From Azohydromonas australica DSM 1124 (GTDB lineage: Bacteria; Pseudomonadota; Gammaproteobacteria; Burkholderiales; Burkholderiaceae_C): a stretch of 64,000 nucleotides of DNA. Each line of letters starts with the position of its first letter. Positions within the stretch are counted from its first letter, which is position 1. Both the position numbers and the translations under genes were made by a program. The DNA is taken from assembly GCF_000430725.1 (NCBI RefSeq), contig NZ_AUMO01000017.1, forward strand, positions 274,700-338,699, written 5' to 3'. Shown piece by piece: positions 15,331 to 23,113 of this stretch. The notes beneath the pieces are model-generated. The model made no database searches, was not told where the DNA came from, and saw nothing but the letters and a program-made list of their open reading frames with translations.

Positions 15331-15666
15331 TCAGCCGGTGATCATCAGCTGGTTGTCCACCGACTTGACGCCCGAGATGGCGCGCGCCATGGACTCGGCC
15401 TTCTGGCGTGCGGCAAAGGTCTTGACCTCGCCCTTCAGGCGCACGAAACCCTGCGTGGAGTCGATGTTGATCTTGAAGGCGCTCAGGTCCGAGTCGGCCG
15501 CGTACTTGGCCTTGAGTTCCGTGACGATCTTGGCGTCGTCCACCGCTTCGCCCACGGTACGGTGCGGCGCGCCGTCAGCGCGGTCGGGGCTGCCGGCCAG
15601 GGTGCCGCAGCCGGCGAGGAAGGCGGAGGCGATCAGTGCGGCAGGGAGCAAGTGCTTCATGTTCAT
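15331..15666 (-). CDS. BON-domain lipoprotein
   Basis: A 111-residue predicted lipoprotein. The signal MNMKHLLPAALIASAFLAGC ends in a lipobox (LAGC). A single BON domain follows (about residues 45-110: KIVTELKAKYAADSDLSAFKINID...VRLKGEVKTFAARQKAESMARAISGVKSVDNQL), a fold linked to phospholipid interaction and envelope stability in OsmY/DolP-type proteins. The start at 15666 has GAGGA 8 nt upstream; a second in-frame ATG at 15660 is possible. Single-gene unit with its own terminator; a stress-inducible envelope role is inferred from the family. Confidence 0.88.
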   Translation of the reverse strand: MNMKHLLPAALIASAFLAGCGTLAGSPDRADGAPHRTVGEAVDDAKIVTELKAKYAADSDLSAFKINIDSTQGFVRLKGEVKTFAARQKAESMARAISGVKSVDNQLMITG

Positions 15667-15812
15667 GAGCGAAATCCTCGGGATGTTTTGTTCAGATGCA
15701 GCCAGGAATCGCGACGGAGCCGGTCGAGGCCGGCCTGATCGCGGCAAGTGCCCGCGCGCCTTGCAGGATGGGCGGCACGGGCGCCCCATGACGGCAAGCC
15801 GCGTGCCTCAGG

Positions 15813-15845
15813 GCATGGGCGCCGTCCTCACGGCGGCGCCCCATG
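15813..15845. repeat. Strong hairpin next to the gudD 3' end
   Basis: The near-perfect inverted repeat CATGGGCGCCG...CGGCGCCCCATG lies just beyond the stop of the leftward gudD-like gene. It has no T-run, so it may stabilise the mRNA end or act as a weak terminator. Confidence 0.35.
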
Positions 15846-15848
15846 GCT

Positions 15849-17147
15849 TCAGAAGCGCGGGCTCTTCCCGCTGAAATCCGGCTGGTACTTGCGCATCTGC
15901 TTCAGGTCGTCGCGGTTGCGCACGCCGCAGCGCAGGTACTGCTCGTGCAGCTGCGCCAGCGCCTCGCGGTCCAGCTCCACGCCCAGGCCGGGCTTGCCGG
16001 GCACCGCCACCGCGCCGTCCTGGAAGGCGATGCGCCCGCCGGCGATCACCTCTTCCTCCTGCCACGGGTAGTGCGTGTCGCAGGCATAAGAGACGTTGGG
16101 CACGGCGGCGGCCACGTGCGTCATCGCCATCAGGCTGATGCCCAGGTGCGAGTTGCTGTGCATGGACAGGCCCAGGCCGAACACCTCGCACATCCGACCC
16201 AGCGCCTGCGTCGCGCGCAGGCCGCCCCAGTAGTGGTGGTCGGACAGGATGATCTTCGTGCCGCAGCCCAGCTCCACGTTGCGGCGGAACTCGTCCATGG
16301 TCGTCACCACCATGTTGGTCGCCAGCGGCGAGCGGCAGTGCCTGGACAGCTCGGCCATGCCTTCCAGCGTGGGCGTCGGGTCCTCGTAGTACTCCAGCAG
16401 CTCGTCGAGCTCCGGCGCCGCCTTGATGCTCGTTTCCAGCGACCAGTTGGCGTTGGGGTCCAGCCGCAGCGGGTGCTTCGGGAAGGCCTCGCGCAGCGCG
16501 CGCATGGTGGCGATCTCGTGCGCGGGCTCGAACACGCCGCCTTTGACCTTGATGCTCTGGAAGCCGTAGAGCTCCACCATGCGCCGGGCCTGCGCCACCA
16601 TCTGCGCCGGGCTGATGCCCTCGCCCCAGGCATCGGGCGCATAGGGCTTGTCGACGTGCTCGGCGTACTTGAAGAACAGGTAGGCGCTGTAGGGCACCGA
16701 GGGGCGCACCGCGCCGCCGAGCAGGTCCACCACCGGCGCGTTCAGCAGCTGGCCCTGCAGGTCCAGCATCGCCACCTCGAAGGCGCTGGTGACCTTGGCC
16801 GCGTTCTTGGCCGTGTGCGAGCCCGGCGCCAGCGTGAACTCCACCGCGCCGGCGTTCAGCGCCGCGGCCGCCGCCGGCTTGAAGACGGCGCGCACGCGCT
16901 GCTCCATCTCGTTGAGGTCGAAGGGCGACAGGTCCAGCAGCAGCGGCCGGGCGGTCTCCAGCGCGCGCAGCATGGGCTCGTCGCCGTAGGTCTCGCCCAG
17001 GCCGACACGGCCGTCCGCGGTCTCGATCTCGACGATGGCGCGCAGGGCCCAGGGCTCGTGGATGCCGCTGGCGTTGAGCAGCGGGCCGTCGCGGAAGGCG
17101 ATGGGCGTGACGCGGACGTGGCGGATGAGGTTGTCGCGGTGCTTCAT
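15849..17147 (-). CDS. gudD: Glucarate dehydratase-like enzyme (enolase superfamily)
   Basis: A 432-residue member of the mandelate racemase/glucarate dehydratase branch. Visible catalytic elements are the KxK-type base (QSIKVKGG), metal ligands in RLDPNANW and YEDPTP, the SDHHYWGG segment, and the His of SMHSNSHLG. These enzymes remove water from glucarate-type sugar diacids to give keto-deoxy acids. The gene lies 28 nt after a Bug binding protein, and both follow a LacI regulator, so the locus probably takes up and degrades a sugar acid. The true substrate (glucarate, galactarate or another acid) cannot be told from sequence. Confidence 0.87.
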   Translation of the reverse strand: MKHRDNLIRHVRVTPIAFRDGPLLNASGIHEPWALRAIVEIETADGRVGLGETYGDEPMLRALETARPLLLDLSPFDLNEMEQRVRAVFKPAAAAALNAGAVEFTLAPGSHTAKNAAKVTSAFEVAMLDLQGQLLNAPVVDLLGGAVRPSVPYSAYLFFKYAEHVDKPYAPDAWGEGISPAQMVAQARRMVELYGFQSIKVKGGVFEPAHEIATMRALREAFPKHPLRLDPNANWSLETSIKAAPELDELLEYYEDPTPTLEGMAELSRHCRSPLATNMVVTTMDEFRRNVELGCGTKIILSDHHYWGGLRATQALGRMCEVFGLGLSMHSNSHLGISLMAMTHVAAAVPNVSYACDTHYPWQEEEVIAGGRIAFQDGAVAVPGKPGLGVELDREALAQLHEQYLRCGVRNRDDLKQMRKYQPDFSGKSPRF

Positions 17148-17175
17148 GGGGTGTTTCCGAATTCGATGAGGGGGC

Positions 17176-18150
17176 TCACTCGGCGCTGGCGCCGGTCTTC
17201 TTCACCAGCGCGCCCAGGCGCGGGATGTCGGTGCGCATCAGCGCGGCCAGCTGCTCCGGGCTGCCGCCGACCACCTCCATGCCGAACTGCTGCTCCAGCT
17301 TGGACTTGACGTCGGGCTGCTGCAGCACCTTGGCGATCTCGCTGCTCAGGCGCTGCACGACCTCCTTGGGCGTGCCCTTGGGCGCGTACACCGCCTGCCA
17401 CGACACCAGGTTGAAGCCGGGCATGCCGGCCTCGACCATGGTCGGCACCTCGGGCGCCAGCACGTTGCGCTTCTGCGAGGTCACGGCCAGCACCTTCAAC
17501 TTGCCGCCCTTGGCCAGCGGCAGCCCGGCGGTGAGCTGGTCGAACAGGAACGGCACGTTGCCCGCCACCACGTCCTGCAGCGCCTGCGGGCTGCCCTTGT
17601 AGGGCACGTGCATCATCGGCACGCCCAGCGTGTCGGCCAGCAGCGCGCCCGTGAGGTGCGTGGAGGTACCGGCGCCGGAGGAGGCATAGGACGCGTCCTT
17701 CGGATGCGCCTTGATCCAGGCGACCAGCTCCTGCACCGAGTTCACGCCCAGCGCCGGGTTGACCATCAGCGCGTTGGGCACGTAGGCGATGAGGCTCACG
17801 GGCTCGAAGTCCTGCACCGGGTCGTAGGGCAGCTTCTTGTAGAGCGTGGCGTTGATGGCGTGCGTGCTGATCGTGCCGCCCAGCAGCGTGTAGCCGTCCG
17901 GCGCCGCCTTGGCCCCTGCCTGCACGCCGATGACGCCGCCCGCGCCGGCGCGGTTGTCCACCACCACCGTCTGCTTCAGCGCCGTCTGCAGCCCCTGCGC
18001 CACGACACGCGCCACCACGTCGGTGGAGCCGCCCGGCGCGAAGGGAACGATCCAGGTGATCGGCTTGTTCGGATAGCCCTGCGCCTGTGCCGCACCACAC
18101 GCGGCAGCGGCCAGGGACAGGACCAGGAGGGTTCGGCGCGGGAGCTTCAT
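17176..18150 (-). CDS. Bug/TctC-family solute-binding protein of the sugar-acid locus
   Basis: A 324-residue periplasmic binding protein with a Sec signal (MKLPRRTLLVLSLAAAACGAAQAQ). Family motifs include YPNKPITWIVPFAPGGSTD, VVDNRAGAGGVIG and SYASSGAGTSTHLTGALL. The start has GGAG-rich sequence upstream. Placement between a LacI regulator and the glucarate dehydratase-like gene suggests it captures the sugar acid degraded by that enzyme. No permease subunits accompany it. Two LacI-type operators lie 37-77 nt upstream. Confidence 0.92.
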   Translation of the reverse strand: MKLPRRTLLVLSLAAAACGAAQAQGYPNKPITWIVPFAPGGSTDVVARVVAQGLQTALKQTVVVDNRAGAGGVIGVQAGAKAAPDGYTLLGGTISTHAINATLYKKLPYDPVQDFEPVSLIAYVPNALMVNPALGVNSVQELVAWIKAHPKDASYASSGAGTSTHLTGALLADTLGVPMMHVPYKGSPQALQDVVAGNVPFLFDQLTAGLPLAKGGKLKVLAVTSQKRNVLAPEVPTMVEAGMPGFNLVSWQAVYAPKGTPKEVVQRLSSEIAKVLQQPDVKSKLEQQFGMEVVGGSPEQLAALMRTDIPRLGALVKKTGASAE

Positions 18151-18186
18151 GGCACGGCTTTCCAGGATGCAGGGAAAAGATGGAAG

Positions 18187-18227
18187 TTTGGTAGCGCTAC
18201 CAAATTGGGCGCGATGGTAGCGCTACC
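18187..18227. promoter_or_regulatory. Two LacI-family operators upstream of the Bug-gudD operon
   Basis: The perfect 18-bp palindrome TTTGGTAGCGCTACCAAA lies at 18187-18204, and a second copy of the core, GGTAGCGCTACC, at 18216-18227. The centres are 26 bp apart. The central CG of an even palindrome is typical of LacI/GntR-type operators, and the sites lie between the regulator gene and the operon it most likely controls. Confidence 0.85.
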
Positions 18228-18274
18228 GGTGCGATGCCGACCCTGGGTTTACCCGCAGCGTGGGGGCTTTGGAT

Positions 18275-19300
18275 TCAGGTGCTTTGGCGCTGGATGACGC
18301 TGAAGCCCACGTCGATCACCTTCTCGCCCACGTCGCGCCCTTCGACGCGCTCGACGATGAAGCGCGCGGCGTGGCGGCCGATGGCGGTGCCGTCGATGCG
18401 TACGGTGCTCAGCGCCGGGAAGAGCGAGGCGGCGAAGGGCATGTCGCCGAAGCCGGCCAGCGCCAGGTCCTGCGGCACGCGCAGGCCGCGCGACTGTGCC
18501 TCGGCCAACGCGCCCAGTGCCAGCGCGTCGGAGGCGCAGAACACGGCCTGGATGTCGGGCGCCTGGTCCAGCAGCTGGCGCAGCCCGGCGCGGCCTTCGG
18601 GCACGCCGGTGGGCGCGGGCAGCGCCAGCGCCGGCACGGCCTCGCAGCCCAGCGCCCGCGCGCGCTCGATGAAACCGCGCTGGCGCCGCAGCGCGCGGGC
18701 GTCGTCCCCGCCCAGCGCCGCCAGGCGCCGGTGGCCGCGCGCCACGAGGTGGTCGGCCATTGCCGCCGCGGCGGCCTCGTGAGAGAAGCCCACCAGCATG
18801 TCGATGGGCGAGGGGCTGAAATCCCAGGTCTCCACCACCGGCAGCCCGCTGGCCTGGAGCCGGCGCCGGCCCTGCGCCGAGTGCATGACGCCGGTGAGCA
18901 CCAGCCCGTCGGGGCGGCGGCCGAGGATCTGCTCCAGCAGTTCGTCCTCGCGCGAGTCGGCGTAGCCGGTCTGCCCCAGCATGAGCTGGTAGCCCTGCTG
19001 CGCCAGCGCCTCGGTCAGCGCCTGCACCGTCTCCATGAACACCGGCGCGGCGATGCTAGGCACGACGGCGGCCACGAGCCGGCTGCGCCGCGACGCCAGC
19101 CCGCCGGCGAGCAGGTTGGGCACGTAGCCCGTGCGCTGTACCGCCTCGCGCACGCGCTGCAGTACCTGCGGCGAGACCTGCGAAGGCGTGTTGAGCGCGC
19201 GCGAGGCGGTGATGGGCGCCACGCCCGCGATGCGGGCCACGTCGCCCAGCGTGATGCCGCCCCCGCTGCGGCGCCGGCGGGGCGTTGAGGTCTCGTCCAT
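18275..19300 (-). CDS. LacI-family transcriptional regulator of the sugar-acid locus
   Basis: A 341-residue regulator with an N-terminal LacI helix-turn-helix (ITLGDVARIAGVAPITASRALNTPSQVSPQVLQRVREAVQRTGYVPNLLAGGLASRR, residues 16-71) and a periplasmic-binding-protein-like effector domain (RLVAAVVPSIAAPVF ... DIQAVFCASDALALGAL). The sequence is close in style to gluconate/sugar-acid repressors. It sits directly upstream of the Bug-gudD operon on the same strand. Palindromic operators with a TAGCGCTA core lie on both sides of it, so it probably represses the operon and itself. The inducer is presumably the sugar acid or a derivative. Confidence 0.93.
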   Translation of the reverse strand: MDETSTPRRRRSGGGITLGDVARIAGVAPITASRALNTPSQVSPQVLQRVREAVQRTGYVPNLLAGGLASRRSRLVAAVVPSIAAPVFMETVQALTEALAQQGYQLMLGQTGYADSREDELLEQILGRRPDGLVLTGVMHSAQGRRRLQASGLPVVETWDFSPSPIDMLVGFSHEAAAAAMADHLVARGHRRLAALGGDDARALRRQRGFIERARALGCEAVPALALPAPTGVPEGRAGLRQLLDQAPDIQAVFCASDALALGALAEAQSRGLRVPQDLALAGFGDMPFAASLFPALSTVRIDGTAIGRHAARFIVERVEGRDVGEKVIDVGFSVIQRQST

Positions 19301-19331
19301 GCCGGCATTGTGCGCCGGCCCGCAGGGGCCT

Positions 19332-19345
19332 TGATAGCGCTACCA
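19332..19345. promoter_or_regulatory. LacI-type operator, autoregulatory
   Basis: TGATAGCGCTACCA has the same TAGCGCTA core as the two sites at 18187-18227, with one mismatch in the outer half. It lies 32 nt upstream of the regulator start, suggesting autoregulation; it is also 77 nt upstream of the rightward gene at 19422. Confidence 0.65.
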
Positions 19346-19421
19346 GACGGCACGGAGCGCCGAGGGCGCATCGTCCGGGGCACAGGGCTTGCCGCACCGC
19401 AGGCAACGCCAAGGAGCTCTC

Positions 19422-19724
19422 ATGATCAAGTCCGACACCCTTCCCAGCGCCCCCAAGGAAACGCCGGCCACCGGCACGGCCGGCCCGGCCGGCAAGGCCG
19501 TTCCCGACAACCGGCACGCCGTGGGCGACACCGCGCAGGGCAGCAGCAGCGCCGGCGACGGCACCACGCAAAGCTCCGACTGGCTGGCCGAGGCGCGCGT
19601 GGGCGGTGGATCGGGCTCCTCTGCTTCAGGCAGCGATGAAGCCAAGGGCCCGCCCATGCGCTCGGGCAGCGGCGGCGCGGACCGGGAGGGCCACACCGAG
19701 GAATCGCACCGCGGGCAGTACTGA
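19422..19724 (+). CDS. Small hypothetical protein, probably disordered
   Basis: A 100-residue protein rich in Gly, Ser, Thr, Ala and Pro (GTAGPAGKAV, SSSAGDGTTQSS, GGGSGSSASGSDEA), with no hydrophobic segment, cysteine or recognisable domain. AAGGAG precedes the start by 6 nt, which supports translation. Codon usage matches the neighbours. No function can be assigned. Confidence 0.55.
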   Translation: MIKSDTLPSAPKETPATGTAGPAGKAVPDNRHAVGDTAQGSSSAGDGTTQSSDWLAEARVGGGSGSSASGSDEAKGPPMRSGSGGADREGHTEESHRGQY

Positions 19725-19744
19725 GGGACTTGAGGGACGAAGGC

Positions 19745-20335
19745 TCACTCCGCCCTCAGCCACCCCACCTTGCCCTGCCCCAGCTCGTTGATGCGCGCCA
19801 CGAAGGCGGCGCTCTTGTCCTCGGGGCCGGTGAAGCTCAGCTCGACCAAGCTGCCGTGCGTCGCCTCGCCCAGGCTGAAGCCGGCGGCCTCGATCTCGCG
19901 GCGCAGCAGCCCCTCCAGCGCGTAGGGCACGCTGCAGCGCAGCCGCTGCAGGCGCTGCAGCGGCACCTTCTCGGCCTTGAGCAGCGCCTGCGCCACGGTG
20001 TCGGTGTAGGCGCGCACCAGGCCGCCGGCGCCCAGCTTCACGCCGCCGAAGTAGCGCACCACCGTCGCCAGCACGCCTTCGAGCTGCTGGCGGCGCAGCA
20101 CCTCCAGCATCGGGCGCCCGGCGGTACCACTGGGCTCGCCGTCGTCCACCGCCGCCGACTGCCCGCCGGCCAGCAGCGCCCAGCACACGTGGGTGGCCGT
20201 CGGATGCTCGGCCCACAGCTCGGCCACGCGGGCCTGCGCCGCGGCGCGGTCGGGCACGGGCTCCACGCAGCCGATGAAGCGGCTTTTCTGGATCAGCAGT
20301 TCGCTGTGGCAGGCGGTGGCGAGGGTCTGGGACAT
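19745..20335 (-). CDS. yigZ: YigZ/IMPACT family protein
   Basis: A 196-residue protein of the UPF0029/IMPACT family. The conserved core is present: ELLIQKSRFIGCVEPV at the N-terminus, then DDGEPSGTAGRPMLEVLRRQQLEGVLATVVRYFGGVKLGAGGLVRAYTDT. The C-terminal RNA-binding-like domain (SVPYALEGLLRREIEAAGF) follows. Family members are linked to translation regulation and peptidase regulation, without a settled enzymatic role. The start at MSQTLAT is the usual family N-terminus; the reading frame stays open further upstream, but that part is not family-like. Confidence 0.93.
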   Translation of the reverse strand: MSQTLATACHSELLIQKSRFIGCVEPVPDRAAAQARVAELWAEHPTATHVCWALLAGGQSAAVDDGEPSGTAGRPMLEVLRRQQLEGVLATVVRYFGGVKLGAGGLVRAYTDTVAQALLKAEKVPLQRLQRLRCSVPYALEGLLRREIEAAGFSLGEATHGSLVELSFTGPEDKSAAFVARINELGQGKVGWLRAE

Positions 20336-20446
20336 GGATGCGATTTTCCGCCCGGCGCGAAACCCTGCCCGGTGCGCCAAGCCCCGCCACGCCGGACGGT
20401 ACGCGGTGGCACGGGACAATTGCGCCGTTCCGACGGAGTGATTCCC

Positions 20447-20662
20447 TTGAGCCGCGACCTCTTCACCGACCGCGACACCGCGCGCGCCCTCTTCTCCCAC
20501 ATGCAGCAGCGCGCCCAGGCGCTGGGCGTGGAGCTGCCCCCGCCGCCCGAGGAGCCCACCACCTGCTGCGGCCGCGGCTGCAACGGCTGCGTCTGGGACG
20601 GCTTCTACGACGCCGCGGGCTACTGGTGGGAAGAGGCCACCTGGCGGCTGGAGGACGCGTAG
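20447..20662 (+). CDS. Oxidoreductase-like domain small protein
   Basis: A 71-residue protein with the signature TTCCGRGCNGCVWDGFYDAAGYWWEEA, the short cysteine-rich oxidoreductase-like domain found in small bacterial proteins. The TTG start at 20447 is preferred because GGAG lies 8 nt before it; an in-frame GTG at 20438 would overlap that site. The cysteines may bind a metal. It faces away from yigZ. The function is unknown. Confidence 0.7.
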   Translation: MSRDLFTDRDTARALFSHMQQRAQALGVELPPPPEEPTTCCGRGCNGCVWDGFYDAAGYWWEEATWRLEDA

Positions 20663-20795
20663 CGCGGCAACTTGCCGTGACCGCCCGGTCATGGCACGCG
20701 GCGGCCCTGTGGAGCGCCCGCGACACCCGGGCGCGGACCGCCGCGGCGCGTGGCTATGCTGGCCGTCCTTGTGACTACCGGTTGAGAACTCCACG

Positions 20796-21770
20796 ATGCT
20801 GCGCACCCTGCTTGGCGGCCTGGCCGCCACTTTGATCGTCCTGAGCCCGGCCCATGCCGGGGCGCCCCAGGTCAAGACGCAGGCCCCCGGCTACCACCGC
20901 ATGCTGCTGGGGGACTTCGAGATCACGGCGCTGTCCGACGGCACGGTCAAGCTGCCCGTGGACCAGCTGCTGCACGCGCACCCGGGCGAGGCCAAGCGCC
21001 GCTTCGACCGGGCGCGCCTGGAGCTGCCGGTGGAGACCTCCTTCAACGGCTACCTGGTCAACACCGGCTCCAAGCTGGTGCTCATCGACACCGGGGCCGC
21101 GAACAACTTCGGCCCCACGCTGGGCAAGCTCGTCGCCAACCTGCGCGCCGCGGGCTACCAGCCCGAGCAGGTGGACGAGGTCTACATCACGCACCTGCAT
21201 CCGGACCACGTGGGCGGGCTGATGCTCGACGGCCAGCGCGCCTTTCCCAACGCCGTGGTGCGCGCCGACAAGGCCGACGCCGAGTACTGGCTGAGCACGG
21301 CCAACATGGAGAAGGCGCCCAAGGAGGCGCAGGGCTTCTTCCAGGCCGCCATGGCGTCGTTGAAGCCCTACGTGGACGCCGGCAAGTTCCAGCCCTTCGA
21401 GGGCCCGACCGAGCTGGTGCCGGGCATCCGGGCCGTGCCGCTGCACGGCCACACGCCGGGGCACAACGGCTACATGGTGAGCAGCCAGGGCCAGCGGATG
21501 CTGGTGTGGGGCGACGTGATGCACGCCGCGGCGGTGCAGATGCCCGACCCGGGCGTGACGATCCAGTTCGACACCGATCCCAAGGCCGCCGCGCCGCAGC
21601 GGCGCAAGGTGATGGCCGAGGCCGCGCGCGAGGGCATCTGGATCGCCGGCGCGCACCTCTCCTTCCCCGGCCTGGGCCGCCTGCGCGCCCAGGGCAAGGG
21701 CTACGAGTGGCAGCCGCTGAACTACAGCAGCCTGCCCGCTGCACCGGCGGCTTCGGCGGCGTCGAAGTAA
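20796..21770 (+). CDS. Secreted metallo-beta-lactamase-fold hydrolase
   Basis: A 324-residue protein with a Sec signal (MLRTLLGGLAATLIVLSPAHA). Metal-binding motifs are THLHPDHVGG (about residues 130-139), HGHTPGHNGYM and WGDVMHAAAVQ, with a final histidine in GAHLSFPG. The pattern and the MLLGDFEITALSDGTVKLPV opening match the group containing methyl parathion hydrolase and some quorum-quenching lactonases. It probably hydrolyses an ester or lactone in the periplasm; the substrate cannot be inferred. A GC-rich hairpin follows. Confidence 0.85.
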   Translation: MLRTLLGGLAATLIVLSPAHAGAPQVKTQAPGYHRMLLGDFEITALSDGTVKLPVDQLLHAHPGEAKRRFDRARLELPVETSFNGYLVNTGSKLVLIDTGAANNFGPTLGKLVANLRAAGYQPEQVDEVYITHLHPDHVGGLMLDGQRAFPNAVVRADKADAEYWLSTANMEKAPKEAQGFFQAAMASLKPYVDAGKFQPFEGPTELVPGIRAVPLHGHTPGHNGYMVSSQGQRMLVWGDVMHAAAVQMPDPGVTIQFDTDPKAAAPQRRKVMAEAAREGIWIAGAHLSFPGLGRLRAQGKGYEWQPLNYSSLPAAPAASAASK

Positions 21771-21862
21771 GCCCACGGGCCGCGCGCGCCGCCGTCCCCG
21801 GCACGGCGCGGCGTCGAGCCTTCGGCGGCCGGTACGCCGCCTGCCCTGTGCTCCGGCAGCAC

Positions 21863-21892
21863 GCGCGGCCCGCCGCCGGGGCCGCGCTTTCC
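21863..21892 (+). terminator. Probable terminator after the MBL-fold gene
   Basis: The stem GCGCGGCCC / GGGCCGCGC (21863-21871 with 21879-21887) is followed by TTTCCTCTC. The T-run is short, so termination may be partial. Confidence 0.5.
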
Positions 21893-21919
21893 TCTCGTCT
21901 CCTGCCGGAAAGCACGCCC

Positions 21920-22237
21920 ATGTCCGAACTGCTCGACGCCCTGCAATGGCCCGCGATGGTGGCCACCCTGGTCGCCTCCTGGATGGTGGCCTCCCAGCGC
22001 AAGCGAAAGCGCAACTGGGGCTTCTGGGTCTTCATCCTCAGCAACGTGCTGTGGCTGGCCTGGGGCTGGCACACCAAGGCCTGGGCGCTGATGGCGCTGC
22101 AGCTGGGCCTGTTCGTGCTCAATCTGCGCGCGGCGCGCAAGAACGACCCTGAAAAGGACGCGCGGCAGGACGACGCCCCGGCCCGGGGTGCCGCGCACAG
22201 TTCCCCCGCCGGCGCGCAGCCGGCTTCCTCGCGCTAG
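21920..22237 (+). CDS. Small hypothetical membrane protein
   Basis: A 105-residue protein with two to three hydrophobic segments in the first 70 residues (around AMVATLVASWMVAS, WGFWVFILSNVLWLAWGW and LMALQLGLFVLNL), then a charged, disordered C-terminal tail. No close family is recognised. A weak GGAAAG lies upstream of the ATG. The next gene starts 129 nt later. Confidence 0.6.
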   Translation: MSELLDALQWPAMVATLVASWMVASQRKRKRNWGFWVFILSNVLWLAWGWHTKAWALMALQLGLFVLNLRAARKNDPEKDARQDDAPARGAAHSSPAGAQPASSR

Positions 22238-22366
22238 GCGCAGCGCCCGCCGCGCCTGGCGCGGACAGGCCTTGCACCCGGCGCCGCCCCGGCTGGCCCG
22301 GGTGGCGCAACGCTCCCAGACTGGCCGCCCCGCCGCCTCCGGCGGCACGCACCAAGGAGCACAGCG

Positions 22367-23098
22367 ATGGCGACTTCGTCCCTCTTGTCCCGGCGCCGCT
22401 TCTTCCGACACGCCTGCAGCGGCGCCTGCTGCGGACTGGCCGCCTGGAGCACGCCCATGGCCGTGCTCGCGGCCGAAGGCGCGCGCACCACGCTCACCGC
22501 GACCCAGGCGCTGGATCGGCTCAAGCAGGGCAATGCCGACTTCATGGCCAACCGCCAGCCGCCCGATCCGCCAGACCACAGCAAAAGGCGCCTGGAACTC
22601 GCGCGCAGCCAGACCCCCTTCGCGGTGCTGGTGGGCTGCTCCGACAGCCGCGTGCCGCCGGAGCTGCTCTTCGGCGCGGGGCTGGGCGAGCTGTTCATCG
22701 TGCGCAACGCCGGCAACACCGTGGACACCGTGGCGATCGGCAGCATCGAGTACGGCGTGAACGTGCTGGGCGCACCGCTGATCGTGGTGCTGGGCCACGA
22801 GCGCTGCGGCGCGGTGGACGCCGCCGTGTCGGTGGTGCAGAAGAACGCCACCTTCCCCGGCAGCATCGGGCAGATGGTGGAGCCCATCATCCCGGCCGTG
22901 CTCAAGGCCCGCAGCGGCGGCAACGTCAAGGACGACGAGCTGCTGGACTTGGCCGTGCGCGAGAACGTGCGCCGCACCGTGACACGGCTGCGCGAGTCCG
23001 AGCCCTCGCTGATCGAGCCCCAGCGCACGGGCAAGCTGCGCGTCGTGGGCGCTCGCTACGACTTCGACGACGGCAAGGTGGACTTCATCGTCGAATAG
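22367..23098 (+). CDS. Tat-exported beta-class carbonic anhydrase
   Basis: A 243-residue protein with a twin-arginine signal (LSRRRFFRHACSG) and an AVLAAEG cleavage region, then a beta-carbonic anhydrase domain. Zinc ligands and the Asp-Arg dyad are in GCSDSRVPPE, and the remaining His/Cys ligands in GHERCGAVDA. It interconverts CO2 and bicarbonate, here on the periplasmic side. AAGGAG lies 8 nt before the ATG. The alpha/beta hydrolase gene begins 15 nt downstream, so the two are likely co-transcribed. A second, cytoplasmic beta-carbonic anhydrase is at 51.9 kb. Confidence 0.92.
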   Translation: MATSSLLSRRRFFRHACSGACCGLAAWSTPMAVLAAEGARTTLTATQALDRLKQGNADFMANRQPPDPPDHSKRRLELARSQTPFAVLVGCSDSRVPPELLFGAGLGELFIVRNAGNTVDTVAIGSIEYGVNVLGAPLIVVLGHERCGAVDAAVSVVQKNATFPGSIGQMVEPIIPAVLKARSGGNVKDDELLDLAVRENVRRTVTRLRESEPSLIEPQRTGKLRVVGARYDFDDGKVDFIVE

Positions 23099-23113
23099 CG
23101 CAAGCGCACCACC

